Assembly: GCF_019343455.1 (NCBI RefSeq) | Contig: NZ_CP049362.1 | Span: 2,728,001 to 2,792,000, forward strand | Direction of reading: 5' to 3' | Source: Alcaligenes ammonioxydans | GTDB taxonomy: Bacteria > Pseudomonadota > Gammaproteobacteria > Burkholderiales > Burkholderiaceae_B | DNA: 64,000 bases | In this document: positions 33,959 to 43,349 of the stretch, one piece after another | Layout of the letters: each line of letters begins with the position of its first letter | How positions within the stretch are numbered: the first letter of the stretch is position 1 | Translations under genes and position numbers: made by a program | Notes under the pieces: generated by a model | Told to the model about the DNA's origin: nothing | The model's input: only the letters and a program-made list of their open reading frames with translations | The model's database searches: none

Positions 33959-35608
33959 ATGCTCCGTACCTTGCACGTTCGAGACTTTGTAATCGTGGAT
34001 CAAGCCACGATTGATTTCGACTCCGGCTTCACGGTTTTTTCCGGGGAGACCGGCGCTGGCAAATCCATCCTGATTGACGCCCTCTCACTGGTACTGGGAG
34101 CTCGCGGTGACGCCAAAGCCATACGCGAGGGCTGCACCCGTACCGAGGTCAGCGCGCATTTCGATTGCCCGCCCGATATTCAAGGCTGGCTAAGCGAGCG
34201 CGACTTCGATGTCTCTGATGAGCTGATACTGCGCCGCCTGATCGACCAGCAGGGTCGCAACCGCAGTTACATCAATGGTGGCGCAGCCACCTTGACCCAG
34301 TTGCGTGAACTGGGCGAACTACTGGTCGATATTCATGGCCAGCACGCGCACCAAAGCCTGATGAATCCCCAAAGCCAGTACGACCTGCTCGACAGCCAGG
34401 GTGGCCATTTGCCACTGGCACGACAAGTCGCCCAGGCCTGGCAACAACTGAGCCAGGCCCGCAAGGCCGTCGAACAGGCCAGCCAGAGCGCAGAACAGGG
34501 CAAACGCGAACAGGAACGCCTGGAATGGCAGATCAATGAGCTCTCCAGCCTGAATCTGCGCCCCGGGGAATGGGATCAGCTGCAGCAGGAACACACTCGC
34601 CTGTCCCATGCCCAAGCCCTGATTGATGGCAGTGCCCTGGCCTTGAACGCGCTGGACGGCGAAGAGACCTCGGTACAACAATTGCTGGGCAAAGCCAGTC
34701 ATGAAATGAGCGCTCTGCTGCGCCACGACCCTGGTCTGCAGGCCATTGTCGATGCCCTGGAGTCGGCGCAAATTGCCGTGACCGAGGCGGCATCAGACTT
34801 GAACAGTTATTTAAGCGCTATGGAGCTGGACCCGGAACGCCTGGCTCAGGCGGAGGAACGGGTATCGGCCATTTTCAGTGCCGCTCGCAAACTGAAAGTC
34901 GAGCCGCAAGACCTGCCCAGTCTGCTGGAAACCTGGCAAGAACAGCTCGCTCAGCTACAGCAATCTTTTGATTTGCACGCCTTGCAAGCCAGGGCTCGGC
35001 AGGCTGAACAGCACTATCAGGAGCTGGGCGGAAAACTGAGCGCGGCACGGCGCAAAACCAGTGTGCAGCTGAGCAAGCAGGTCAGCCAGGCGATGCAGTC
35101 CATGGCCATGCAAGGCGGCCGTTTTGAGGTTGCCCTGACCGCCTGCGCCCCGCAGGTTCACGGTCTTGAACAGGTGGAGTTTCTGGTGGCTGGCCATGAA
35201 GGGGTCACCCCTCGACCGCTGGCCAAAGTAGCCTCCGGCGGTGAGCTGGCCCGGATATCCCTGGCACTGTCCGTCATCGCCAGCCAGGCGGCTCGTGTGC
35301 CCACCTTGATTTTTGACGAAGTAGATACCGGTGTGGGCGGCGCCGTGGCCGAAGTGGTAGGACGATTGCTGCAAGAACTGGGGGCACGCCATCAGGTCTT
35401 GTGTGTGACCCACCTGCCCCAGGTCGCTGCTTGCGGCAATCATCATTTAAAGGTCGAAAAAACAAGCGAGCAAGGCCAGACTTTTTCCTCCATCCGCCCC
35501 TTGTCTGAACAGGAGCGGGTAGATGAAATTGCCCGTATGCTCGGAGGACTGGAAATTACCCAGACCACGCGTGAACACGCACGAGAAATGCTGGCACGCC
35601 AGCGTTGA
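33959..35608 (+). CDS. recN: DNA repair protein RecN
   Basis: The 549-aa product is an SMC-like ATPase: Walker A GETGAGKSILIDAL near residue 29, a central coiled-coil region (AWQQLSQARKAVEQASQSAE), signature KVASGGELARISLAL and Walker B PTLIFDEVDTGVGG, then an H-loop QVLCVTHLPQVA. It acts in double-strand-break repair by gathering DNA ends. Length and motifs are complete. It follows nadK by six bases. Confidence 0.96.
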   Translation: MLRTLHVRDFVIVDQATIDFDSGFTVFSGETGAGKSILIDALSLVLGARGDAKAIREGCTRTEVSAHFDCPPDIQGWLSERDFDVSDELILRRLIDQQGRNRSYINGGAATLTQLRELGELLVDIHGQHAHQSLMNPQSQYDLLDSQGGHLPLARQVAQAWQQLSQARKAVEQASQSAEQGKREQERLEWQINELSSLNLRPGEWDQLQQEHTRLSHAQALIDGSALALNALDGEETSVQQLLGKASHEMSALLRHDPGLQAIVDALESAQIAVTEAASDLNSYLSAMELDPERLAQAEERVSAIFSAARKLKVEPQDLPSLLETWQEQLAQLQQSFDLHALQARARQAEQHYQELGGKLSAARRKTSVQLSKQVSQAMQSMAMQGGRFEVALTACAPQVHGLEQVEFLVAGHEGVTPRPLAKVASGGELARISLALSVIASQAARVPTLIFDEVDTGVGGAVAEVVGRLLQELGARHQVLCVTHLPQVAACGNHHLKVEKTSEQGQTFSSIRPLSEQERVDEIARMLGGLEITQTTREHAREMLARQR

Positions 35609-35636
35609 ATTCGTCTTGTCGTTCAATGACAATTTG

Positions 35637-35671
35637 AACCACCAGCGCCAAAAGCCACTGGTGGTTTTTTT
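35637..35671 (+). terminator. Terminator after recN
   Basis: A 9-bp stem AACCACCAG / CTGGTGGTT with a 12-base loop and a T run, 28 bases past the recN stop. Confidence 0.85.
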
Positions 35672-35791
35672 GTGCCGTCCTGATCAGCCCTGCAGCCCCG
35701 ATCTGATTATTCTTTGAATTTTCAGGATGCCTGCCTGGCTATCCTGCCCCCAATCATCAGATTACACGCCTGCGGGCACTATCAAAACGGA

Positions 35792-36247
35792 TTAACCGCG
35801 CAAGATAGGCTTGGCCTGTTTGCCCGCTTCCGAACATTTAGGGCAAATGCCATACAACAGCATCGTATGGCTTTCCAGCACAAAACCGTGGTCCTTGGCG
35901 ACCTGGTGCTGGCGAGCCTCGATATTGCTGTCGGTAAACTCTTCAACCACACCACAATTGGTGCAAATCAGGTGATCGTGATGATCGCCGTCATTGAGTT
36001 CAAAGACGGCTTTGCCACCGTCAAACTGGCTGCGCACCAAAATGCCGGCTTGCTCGAACTGGGTAAGCACACGATACACCGTGGCAAGACCAATATCGAC
36101 TTCTTCGGCGATGAGCAGGCGGTAGACGTCTTCCGCGCTCAGGTGTCGTTGTCCGTCCTGATCGGAGCGGCGAAAAATATCCAGAATCTTCAGGCGCGGA
36201 AAAGTCGCCTTAAGCCCCATGTTCTTCAGTTCATTTTGATCGTTCAT
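35792..36247 (-). CDS. fur: Ferric uptake regulator Fur
   Basis: The 151-aa product has a winged helix ([34 protein letters not shown]) and a metal/dimer domain with [19 protein letters not shown] and a second CPKC pair. It represses iron-uptake genes when bound to Fe2+. Its likely targets in this window are the boxes at 49751 and 51051. It is divergent from bamE with the usual Burkholderiales neighbourhood fur|bamE-dapB. Its start is the ATG at 36247. Confidence 0.96.
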   Translation of the reverse strand: MNDQNELKNMGLKATFPRLKILDIFRRSDQDGQRHLSAEDVYRLLIAEEVDIGLATVYRVLTQFEQAGILVRSQFDGGKAVFELNDGDHHDHLICTNCGVVEEFTDSNIEARQHQVAKDHGFVLESHTMLLYGICPKCSEAGKQAKPILRG

Positions 36248-36393
36248 GGCTAAATTATCGCATCTTGATGGGGATGGATCTCAAGTCCGCCCTGGTTAAA
36301 AACCAGCTCGTCTTGAGGCGGTTCAATGCGCAATTCATGCGCTTTTTCCTAAACCCTTATATGATAACGATTTTATTCCTACTGGGGCATTTC
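36248..36393. promoter_or_regulatory. fur/bamE divergent promoter region
   Basis: This is a 146-bp gap. It contains TATATGATAACGATTTTATT near 36357, which resembles both a -10 region and a weak Fur box and could serve fur autoregulation. I see no gene here. Confidence 0.4.
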
Positions 36394-36861
36394 GTGCAGA
36401 AGAAGGCCAATTCATTCACTCCTGTCATCCGCGCCATACTCGCAGCCAGTCTGGCTGCCGCCGCCCTGAGCGCTTGCGGATCTTCCAAATGGGGCTTCCC
36501 ATACCGCGCCGACATTCAGCAGGGGAACTGGATCACTGCCGAGCAGGTGGCGCGCCTGCAACCCGGGATGACGCGCGAACAGGTTCGCTACCTGCTGGGC
36601 TCTCCCACTTTGCAGGACATTTTCAACGCCGACCGCTGGGACTACCCCTACCTGAACAAGCCCGGCTATGGCAAGAGCGAACAACGCAAGTTCACGGTCT
36701 GGTTTGAAGGCGATACGCTGGTTCGCTGGCAGGGCGATGAGCAGCCGGATCGCCAGCCTTTCGAGCGCAGCGACACCGGCAAAAAACAGACGCCGCCTCC
36801 CGCAGACAGCGATAGTGCCGCCCCCACCCCCAGCGTGAGCGGCTCCCAGCCCACGCTTTAA
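36394..36861 (+). CDS. bamE: Outer-membrane assembly lipoprotein BamE
   Basis: The product has 155 aa from a GTG at 36394 behind GGGG. The signal peptide ends in [20 protein letters not shown] with a lipobox Cys. The SmpA/OmlA fold follows: [28 protein letters not shown] in part, then [10 protein letters not shown] and [17 protein letters not shown]. BamE stabilises BamD in the beta-barrel assembly machine. The frame is open further upstream (to 36265), but this would bury the signal peptide. A low-complexity Pro/Ser tail follows the domain. Confidence 0.93.
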   Translation: MQKKANSFTPVIRAILAASLAAAALSACGSSKWGFPYRADIQQGNWITAEQVARLQPGMTREQVRYLLGSPTLQDIFNADRWDYPYLNKPGYGKSEQRKFTVWFEGDTLVRWQGDEQPDRQPFERSDTGKKQTPPPADSDSAAPTPSVSGSQPTL

Positions 36862-36886
36862 GCTTTACGTTAAGGACACAGGATTC

Positions 36887-37678
36887 ATGCGCATTGCCAT
36901 TGCTGGCGCAGACGGCCGTATGGGCCGTATGCTGATTGAAGCTGTCTTGAACAGCACCGACCTGACCCTGGCCGCTGCCTTGGACCACCGCGGCTCCCAA
37001 GCAATCGGTCAGGACGCTGGCGCTTTTCTGGGCAAAGAAACGGGCATCATGGTCACGGACGACCTGAACGTTCTGGCCCAGGCCGACTGCCTGATCGACT
37101 TCACCCGTCCCGAAGGCACCCTGGCCCATCTGGACGCCTGCCTGCAACACGGCACCCGTCTGGTCATTGGCACCACCGGTTTTTCCGAAACCGAGAAACA
37201 GCAGATTCAGGCGGCTGGCCGCGAAATTGCCATTGTCTTTGCGCCCAACATGAGCGTTGGTGTCAATGCCACCCTGAAATTGATCGAAATGGCCGCTGCT
37301 TTGCTCCGCCAGGGCTACGACGCCGAGGTATTTGAAGCCCACCACCGCAACAAGGTCGATGCCCCTTCGGGGACCGCACTGGCAATGGGCGAGGCCATCG
37401 CCAAGACTTGGGGAGAATCCCTGAATGACGTAGCTGACTGGGCCCGTCACGGCCACACCGGCGTGCGTCAGGACGGCCGCATTGGTTTTTCCGTGGTGCG
37501 CGGTGGCGATATTGTGGGCGACCACACCGTATTTTTTTGCGGTGAAGGCGAACGCATCGAGATCTCGCATCGCTCCAGCAGCCGTGCCGGATACGCCAAT
37601 GGCAGCCTGCGTGCGGCCCGTTTCCTGGGTGATAAAAGCACCGGTCTGTACAACATGCAGGACGTGCTGGGCCTGTAA
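36887..37678 (+). CDS. dapB: 4-hydroxy-tetrahydrodipicolinate reductase
   Basis: The 263-aa product has a Rossmann N-terminus ([16 protein letters not shown]) and the family signature [17 protein letters not shown] with the catalytic His pair and Lys. It reduces the dihydrodipicolinate precursor in lysine and diaminopimelate synthesis. It follows bamE by 25 bases and ends before a strong terminator. Confidence 0.97.
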   Translation: MRIAIAGADGRMGRMLIEAVLNSTDLTLAAALDHRGSQAIGQDAGAFLGKETGIMVTDDLNVLAQADCLIDFTRPEGTLAHLDACLQHGTRLVIGTTGFSETEKQQIQAAGREIAIVFAPNMSVGVNATLKLIEMAAALLRQGYDAEVFEAHHRNKVDAPSGTALAMGEAIAKTWGESLNDVADWARHGHTGVRQDGRIGFSVVRGGDIVGDHTVFFCGEGERIEISHRSSSRAGYANGSLRAARFLGDKSTGLYNMQDVLGL

Positions 37679-37706
37679 GTGCCTCACTTGCAAACGCGCT
37701 CATAAC

Positions 37707-37734
37707 AAGCCGGCTTTCGAGCCGGCTTTTTTTT
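37707..37734 (+). terminator. Terminator after dapB
   Basis: A perfect 8-bp stem AAGCCGGC / GCCGGCTT with a 6-base loop and eight T. Confidence 0.93.
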
Positions 37735-37985
37735 CCCTCAAGCGGCGTCTGCCCGGCAAACAGTGTATTGAAAGACGCTTCTTTTCTCACTGATCTGCGC
37801 CCCCTTACGGTCTCTTTCTCCCACCCTAAACACGTTTCCAGGCAGGCGCCCACAAGGGCGTGCGCGTTTCAAACGCACTGCGCTGGTGCACCCCCCCTAT
37901 TTTCCCTGCTTGACGTAAAGAAAAATATCACTAATATGTCAGTTGGATATTCAAAGAATAAACTTTTCTGCAGGAGACAGACAAG

Positions 37986-38804
37986 ATGATGAGCGAACGC
38001 CAACGCAAGTTCCGCGAGGAATACAAATCCAATATCAGCCCCGCCTATAACGGTATTGTTCATGTCCTCGTAACGTATGTCGTGGGGCTGGCAGCGATTT
38101 ACTACAGCATCAGTCAGTTGCAGTCGGTAGGCTGGGAATGGCTGATCATCATCCCCGTCTTTCTGGCGGGCAATTTTGTGGAATGGGCCATGCACCGCTA
38201 TGTCATGCATCGGCGCATCAACATTATTGGTTTACGGGAAATTTATGAGCGTCACACCCGCCAGCACCACCAATACTTCACCGATAACGAAGCAACCATT
38301 GATTCGAGCAAGGAGTTCCGGATCGTCTTTTTCCCTTGGCGAGTCCTGCTCACCCTGGGTATCGGGGGTGGCATCCTGGGCTGGCTGGCCGCTACCCTTA
38401 TCAACCCCAATGCGGGCTACTTTGTGTTCATGACCATGGTGGCGCAATACCTGGTGTACGAGGCTTTTCACTATTGCTGTCACGTCCATGAAAACAGCTT
38501 TGTGCGCAACATGCCCTTTATCAACACAATTCGCCGCCACCATACCGCTCATCACAACCAGGGCATCATGATGAAGTACAACATGAACCTGACCTTCCCC
38601 ATCGCCGACTGGGCCATGGGCACCACCGATCTGCGCCGTGGTCTGCTGGGCCACCTGTTCAATGGCTACAGCGAAAAACACGTCAAGGAAGAGCTCAAGC
38701 CCATTATTCGCCGCTTCCGCTTTGAAGACACGGGTGACACCACCGATGGCCCCGCCCTGAAACAGGAAGAGGCACACGCGCTGGAGCGCGGTCTGGCTAA
38801 CTAA
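37986..38804 (+). CDS. Fatty-acid hydroxylase / sterol desaturase family membrane protein
   Basis: The 272-aa product has four hydrophobic segments and the three His clusters of the di-iron hydroxylase superfamily: HRYVMH, RHTRQHHQYF and RRHHTAHHNQ. It would oxidise a lipid, sterol-like or carotenoid substrate in the inner membrane; the substrate cannot be read from the sequence. AGGAG lies nine bases before the ATG. It stands alone. The 250-bp stretch upstream (37735-37985) shows no gene and is AT-rich close to the start. It converges on a GntR regulator with only 14 bases between. Confidence 0.82.
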   Translation: MMSERQRKFREEYKSNISPAYNGIVHVLVTYVVGLAAIYYSISQLQSVGWEWLIIIPVFLAGNFVEWAMHRYVMHRRINIIGLREIYERHTRQHHQYFTDNEATIDSSKEFRIVFFPWRVLLTLGIGGGILGWLAATLINPNAGYFVFMTMVAQYLVYEAFHYCCHVHENSFVRNMPFINTIRRHHTAHHNQGIMMKYNMNLTFPIADWAMGTTDLRRGLLGHLFNGYSEKHVKEELKPIIRRFRFEDTGDTTDGPALKQEEAHALERGLAN

Positions 38805-38818
38805 GACCCCGACCTTGT

Positions 38819-39541
38819 TTACAAGCTGGAGATCAGCGTCGTGCGAGCGAGCTCTTCAATGTAATCCATCAACCGGTCCAGGCTTTTTCCGGCCTGGTCC
38901 ACATCACCGCCCGCGATAGTCATGGCCAGATCGGCATGCAGTCTGCCCATTTCCGTCAAGTCCGGGTTTTGCTGATAGTGGCAAAACCAGAATCGGCGGG
39001 AAAGGCCGTGAGTCAGGCGCATGGCCCCTTCCGCGAACTCGTTGCGTGCGGCCTCGATTTCCAGCTCATTTAACCGTCGATCTGCCCGGATGAAACTGAC
39101 TTCATCATTCTGGGCAGCCGCTTCCAGGAAAGCGTCATGCAAGCCCTTGAACTGCTCGCGTTGGTCCCGTGTCGCCCGCTTTGCCGCACTGCGGCAGATC
39201 AAGCGTTCGATTTCCCGCCGTGTCTCGATCAGACGCAACTGCTTGGGCATATCCAGCTCGGGAATCAACAGGCCGCGTTGCGGCAACACCAACATCAAGT
39301 GTTCACGTGCCAGGCGCTGAATGGCTTCCCGAATGGGGGTGCGGCCAATCTCGAACATCTGGCTCAAGGTCAGCTCCGACACAATGCTGCCCGGCGGCAA
39401 CTTCAAGGTAATGATGGCTTCTTCCAAGCGCTCGTAAGCAATGTCCGTGAGCTTGGGCTTGGGTTCTGTCAAGGCCTTGATTTCCCGCGTCTCGTCCTGA
39501 GACCGCTCCTTTCCCGCTACCTTCCGCTTGCTTGTGACCAT
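38819..39541 (-). CDS. GntR-family (FadR/FCD subfamily) regulator
   Basis: The product has 240 aa. A basic, charged tail of about 30 residues precedes the winged helix (AYERLEEAIITLKLPPGSIVSE in part, and IGRTPIREAIQRLAREHL). The FCD ligand domain follows. Its first metal-binding His is not obvious (RADRRLNELE in place of the usual D-x-x-F-H), although GRLHADLAM keeps a later one. It is divergent from a hydrolase-dehydrogenase-MFS transcript, which it probably controls. FCD proteins usually sense organic acids or sugar acids. Confidence 0.85.
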   Translation of the reverse strand: MVTSKRKVAGKERSQDETREIKALTEPKPKLTDIAYERLEEAIITLKLPPGSIVSELTLSQMFEIGRTPIREAIQRLAREHLMLVLPQRGLLIPELDMPKQLRLIETRREIERLICRSAAKRATRDQREQFKGLHDAFLEAAAQNDEVSFIRADRRLNELEIEAARNEFAEGAMRLTHGLSRRFWFCHYQQNPDLTEMGRLHADLAMTIAGGDVDQAGKSLDRLMDYIEELARTTLISSL

Positions 39542-39679
39542 GCTAACCCTGCCTTAAAAACGCAGCGTTCGCTGCTGAAACCTGATACCTGAGGTCTGCT
39601 GCCCCCCCGGTGCACGCACTGAGCAGAGCCAGACAACAATCTCATATCTTAGTTGTATTTCTTTACTCCAGGAAGCCAC

Positions 39680-40396
39680 ATGAGCATTGCCTGCCCTTCA
39701 ACTGCCCCGGCCATCCTTGCTGTTCATGGCATTCAAGGCACTCAACGCAGCTGGCTGCCAGTCGTCCAGGCCAGTTCACTTTCACCGCATTGGCAGACTC
39801 CGGATTTACGAGGCCGGGGGGACGCCCACTACGGTACCTGCCAGCAGGATTATGAGCTGAGCCAATTTGTCCACGATCTGCGCATCCCTATTGCCGCCTT
39901 GTCGGCCACGACACCCTATGTTCTGGCTGGCTGGAGCCTGGGCGTATCGATTGTGCTGCAAACCTGCCTGACGCTACTGGACGAACAGGCTGTGCTCCCT
40001 CAGGCCCTGGTGCTGATATCGGGTACCCCCAGCCTGAATCAAACCCGCTGGTTCAAGTCTGAGCACACCCCCGCCTTGCTGCAGGAAATTGCAGAACGCG
40101 AGCAACGCCTGGGCCTGAGCCAGGCGGCCGGCCATCAAGATGTGGCCTGGACCTGGCTGGCCAACCGACATCACGACCAGTACGCACAGTTGCCTCGCAT
40201 TTCCATCCCCTCATTGATTATTCATGGCGATCAAGACCAGGACTGCCCCATTGAACATGCCCGCCTGTTAGCGCAGGCACTGCCGCAAGCCAGCTTGCAC
40301 AGTTTGCCTGGTGCGGGCCACAGCCTTTTAAGCTCGCATCCCGACCGGATCGCTTCTTTGATCGACTCTTTTTGCACTGCAAGGACTACCACATGA
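39680..40396 (+). CDS. alpha/beta-hydrolase
   Basis: The 238-aa product has an oxyanion segment AVHGIQGTQRSW, nucleophile elbow AGWSLGVS (GxSxG), the acid in HGDQDQDCPIE and catalytic His in PGAGHSLLSS, so all triad members are present. The fold recalls BioH-type or lactone/ester hydrolases. The ATG at 39680 follows AGGAAG. Its stop overlaps the next start by four bases (ATGA), so it is co-translated with the alcohol dehydrogenase. I infer ester or lactone cleavage releasing a hydroxy compound for the next enzyme. Confidence 0.8.
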   Translation: MSIACPSTAPAILAVHGIQGTQRSWLPVVQASSLSPHWQTPDLRGRGDAHYGTCQQDYELSQFVHDLRIPIAALSATTPYVLAGWSLGVSIVLQTCLTLLDEQAVLPQALVLISGTPSLNQTRWFKSEHTPALLQEIAEREQRLGLSQAAGHQDVAWTWLANRHHDQYAQLPRISIPSLIIHGDQDQDCPIEHARLLAQALPQASLHSLPGAGHSLLSSHPDRIASLIDSFCTARTTT

Positions 40397-41640
40397 ACAC
40401 GCACGTTTTCTTTTGCCCGCCCCCCCGTACCTTGATGGGGCGCGGCTGCCGCCATGAGCTTCCTGCCTTGATCGCCCATTTGGGCTGGCGCCGCGGCTTA
40501 GTGATTACTGACCGTTTTTTCACCACCCAGACCCGCTGGGTTGAGGACCATATTAACGCCTGTAAGAAACAGGGCATTGAGATTGTGGTGTTTGATGGTG
40601 GCCAGCCCGATCCTTCCACCACTTTGTGCGATCAGGCCACGCAGCACGTGCGGGCTCATCTGGCCGAGCAGCCCATCGACTATGTATTGGCTATGGGAGG
40701 CGGCAGCAATATCGATCTGGCCAAAGCGCTGTGCCTGACCGTGCCAACTGGCCAAACCATACGAGCGTACAGCGGTACCTGGCCTGCCCACACCCGCCCC
40801 CTGCCTCTGATCGCCTTGCCCACCACCTCCGGCACAGGCTCGGAAGCCACACCAGGGGCGATTCTGGTCGATCCCGACAACGCCACCAAGATCGCCGTGA
40901 TGGGCAACGCCCTACGCCCCGCCATTGCCGTCATCGACCCTGAGCTGAGCGATAGCTGCCCGCCCCGCGTCACCGCCGATGCCGGTATTGACGCCCTAAC
41001 CCATGCAATTGAATCATTTGTCACACAAGACGCCAGCCTGTTTGACCGCGGCGGCAGCCCTGACCCGGGCTATAGCGGCCGCTCCGGCCTGACGATGATG
41101 TTTGCACGCGAAGCGATACGGCTGTGCGGACACTACATGCTGCGAGCCTATCGCGACGGCACCGACACCGAAGCCAGGGACGGCATGGCCAGCGCCAGCT
41201 ACTATGCAGCCCTGTCCTATGGCACGGCGGGCTTAAATGCCGTGCATGGCATCGCCTACGCTCTGGCCGGCTTGACGCATCAGTCTCACGGCACCACCAA
41301 TGCCGTCTTGCTGCCCTATGTTCTGGACGAACTGCGTGAGACCCGTGCCCCAGAGTTGCGGGAAGTCGCCCAGCTTCTGGGCATGCCAACCGACCAGACA
41401 GAAGACGCCGTGCTGGCACTGCCCGCCTATGTGCGTTCATTAATCGAACAATTGGGCATCCCCACCGATCTACGCCAATGCGGCGTGCAGGAACACCAAC
41501 TGGAAGGCCTGCTGCACGATGCGCTGCAAGTCACCCGTCTTGCCAAAGCCTTCCCGGTGGCTGATCGTACCAGCGCCTATCAGCGCATTATCCGACACGC
41601 TTTTGAGGGCTCATTGGCCACTCATTTCATCCTTAATTAA
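40393..41640 (+). CDS. Iron-containing alcohol dehydrogenase 1
   Basis: The 415-aa product is a group III Fe-ADH: NAD-binding MGGGSNIDLAKAL and PTTSGTGSEATPGAIL, and metal ligands in DAGIDALTHAIE and in NAVHGIAYALAGLTHQSHGTTNAV. The region SFVTQDASLFDRGGSPDPGY is an insertion-like loop. The ATG at 40393 follows AAGGAC and overlaps the hydrolase gene. It likely oxidises the alcohol released by the hydrolase. Substrate unknown; gamma-hydroxy acids and diols are typical of the family. Confidence 0.88.
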   Translation: MNTHVFFCPPPRTLMGRGCRHELPALIAHLGWRRGLVITDRFFTTQTRWVEDHINACKKQGIEIVVFDGGQPDPSTTLCDQATQHVRAHLAEQPIDYVLAMGGGSNIDLAKALCLTVPTGQTIRAYSGTWPAHTRPLPLIALPTTSGTGSEATPGAILVDPDNATKIAVMGNALRPAIAVIDPELSDSCPPRVTADAGIDALTHAIESFVTQDASLFDRGGSPDPGYSGRSGLTMMFAREAIRLCGHYMLRAYRDGTDTEARDGMASASYYAALSYGTAGLNAVHGIAYALAGLTHQSHGTTNAVLLPYVLDELRETRAPELREVAQLLGMPTDQTEDAVLALPAYVRSLIEQLGIPTDLRQCGVQEHQLEGLLHDALQVTRLAKAFPVADRTSAYQRIIRHAFEGSLATHFILN

Positions 41641-41795
41641 TTAGCCAGCTAAGTACATACCAGTATTTAACCCTGAGCCAGACACCACTAGTATCCATGT
41701 AATATATCAGCAAAAGAACAAAGACCTGTCCTGGCCTGACGACAGGTCACCTAGTCATAAAACCCGCCACAAGAGCGGACCTACAGGAGACACCT

Positions 41796-43157
41796 ATGAC
41801 AGCCGTATCCCCCAATGTGGCCAATCGTCTGGAGCGATTGCCCATGACTCGCTATCAACGCATGCTGTTCGGTATTATTGCGACCGCCTGGTTCTTTGAC
41901 TCCATGGACCTGGGCATCATGACTTTTGTATTGGGTTCCATCAAGGCAGAAATGGGACTGAGCACGGCGCAGGCAGGTCTGCTGGCCAGCTCCAGCTTTT
42001 TAGGCATGTTTTTAGGTGCGGCCATTGCAGGCATGCTGGCAGACAAGTACGGCCGCAAGCCCGTCTTTCAATGGAGCATGATTTTTTGGGGAGTGGGGAG
42101 TCTGGCCTGTGGGCTGGCCCAAAACGTCGAGCAACTGATGGCCTTTCGGGTACTGCTCGGGTTTGGCATGGGGATGGAATTCCCTATCGGCCTGGCGATG
42201 GTCTCGGAAATTGTGCCCGCCAAAAGCCGTGGTCGCTATATTGCAATTCTGGAAGGTTTCTGGCCGCTGGGCTTTATCAGTGCCGGGATTCTGACCTATC
42301 TCAGCCTGGACTATATAGGCTGGCGTGGAATCTTCATTGCCTTGTCCATCCCTGCCCTGTTTGTATTCGTAATTCGCCGCTGGGTACCGGAGTCACCCCG
42401 CTGGCTGGAAGAAGCAGGACATAACGAACGCGCCGAGCAGGTGACCAGCGCTTTTGAGCATAAAGTCATTCAGGCCAATGGTGGTCAGGCACTGCCCTTG
42501 CCCCTGCCTCCCAGCCCTTGTGAAAAACTCAAGCGCGGCGCCTTGTTTGCCCAACTCTGGCAAGGTCAATATGCACGCCGCACCTTGATGCTGTGGATGC
42601 TGTGGTTTTTCTCCCTGCTCGGTTACTACGGCTTGACCACCTGGCTGGGTGCGCTGTTGCAACAGGCAGGATACGCGGTCACCAAGTCCGTGACCTATAC
42701 CATCTATATTTCCCTGGCAGGCATTCCGGGCTTCATTTTCTCGGCCTGGTTGCTCGAAAAATGGGGGCGCAAGGCCACCATGGTACTCATGTTATTCGGT
42801 AGCGCAGGCTGCGCCTTTATTTATGGGCACGTCGCCACCAGTCAGGCGCCGGTCGCACAATTGATCGGTGCCGGGCTATGCATGCAGTTCTTCATGTTTG
42901 GCATGTGGTCGGTCTTGTATGCCTATACACCTGAGCTCTATCCCACGCGGACACGCAGTACCGGAGCCGGGTTTGCATCGTCTATTGGTCGCCTCGGTTC
43001 CCTGCTCGGCCCTCTGCTGGTTGGCATTATCTTGCCGTGGACCGGGCATACCGGCGTATTTACGCTGGGCGCCATCTCTTTTTCGATTGCCGCCTTAGTG
43101 GTCGTCGCCCTCGGGGTGGAAACCAAAGGTCGTTCTCTGGAAGAAGTATCAGCCTGA
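41796..43157 (+). CDS. MFS transporter (metabolite:H+ symporter type)
   Basis: The 453-aa product has twelve predicted helices. Typical MFS signatures are LADKYGRKPVF between helices 2 and 3, RVLLGFGMGMEFPIGLAMVSE, and a second-half AWLLEKWGRKATM. Helix 1 carries the D-S-M-D-L motif common in aromatic-acid and organic-acid importers of the AAHS/SV2-like type. It sits 155 bp downstream of the Fe-ADH gene. AGGAG lies before the ATG. It probably imports the substrate of the hydrolase/dehydrogenase pair. Confidence 0.87.
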   Translation: MTAVSPNVANRLERLPMTRYQRMLFGIIATAWFFDSMDLGIMTFVLGSIKAEMGLSTAQAGLLASSSFLGMFLGAAIAGMLADKYGRKPVFQWSMIFWGVGSLACGLAQNVEQLMAFRVLLGFGMGMEFPIGLAMVSEIVPAKSRGRYIAILEGFWPLGFISAGILTYLSLDYIGWRGIFIALSIPALFVFVIRRWVPESPRWLEEAGHNERAEQVTSAFEHKVIQANGGQALPLPLPPSPCEKLKRGALFAQLWQGQYARRTLMLWMLWFFSLLGYYGLTTWLGALLQQAGYAVTKSVTYTIYISLAGIPGFIFSAWLLEKWGRKATMVLMLFGSAGCAFIYGHVATSQAPVAQLIGAGLCMQFFMFGMWSVLYAYTPELYPTRTRSTGAGFASSIGRLGSLLGPLLVGIILPWTGHTGVFTLGAISFSIAALVVVALGVETKGRSLEEVSA

Positions 43158-43215
43158 CGAACAAGAGCCGGACGCGCTGCCAGGCCTTTTGAACAAGCAG
43201 CAACGTCACCAGCAA

Positions 43216-43252
43216 AAACCCCGTGTCAGTGCAACGCGCCGACACGGGGTTT
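43216..43252. terminator. Terminator between the MFS gene and murB
   Basis: A 12-bp stem AAACCCCGTGTC / GACACGGGGTTT with a 13-base loop lies between converging genes and may act on both. Confidence 0.85.
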
Positions 43253-43349
43253 CCCTTTATCGGTCTGCCTCATCCCTGAGTTGACCGGGCTTGCCCGACG
43301 CAACGTAGCTACGAGCCACGATTCGCCAAACCCTAGAGAGCCGCCAGGC

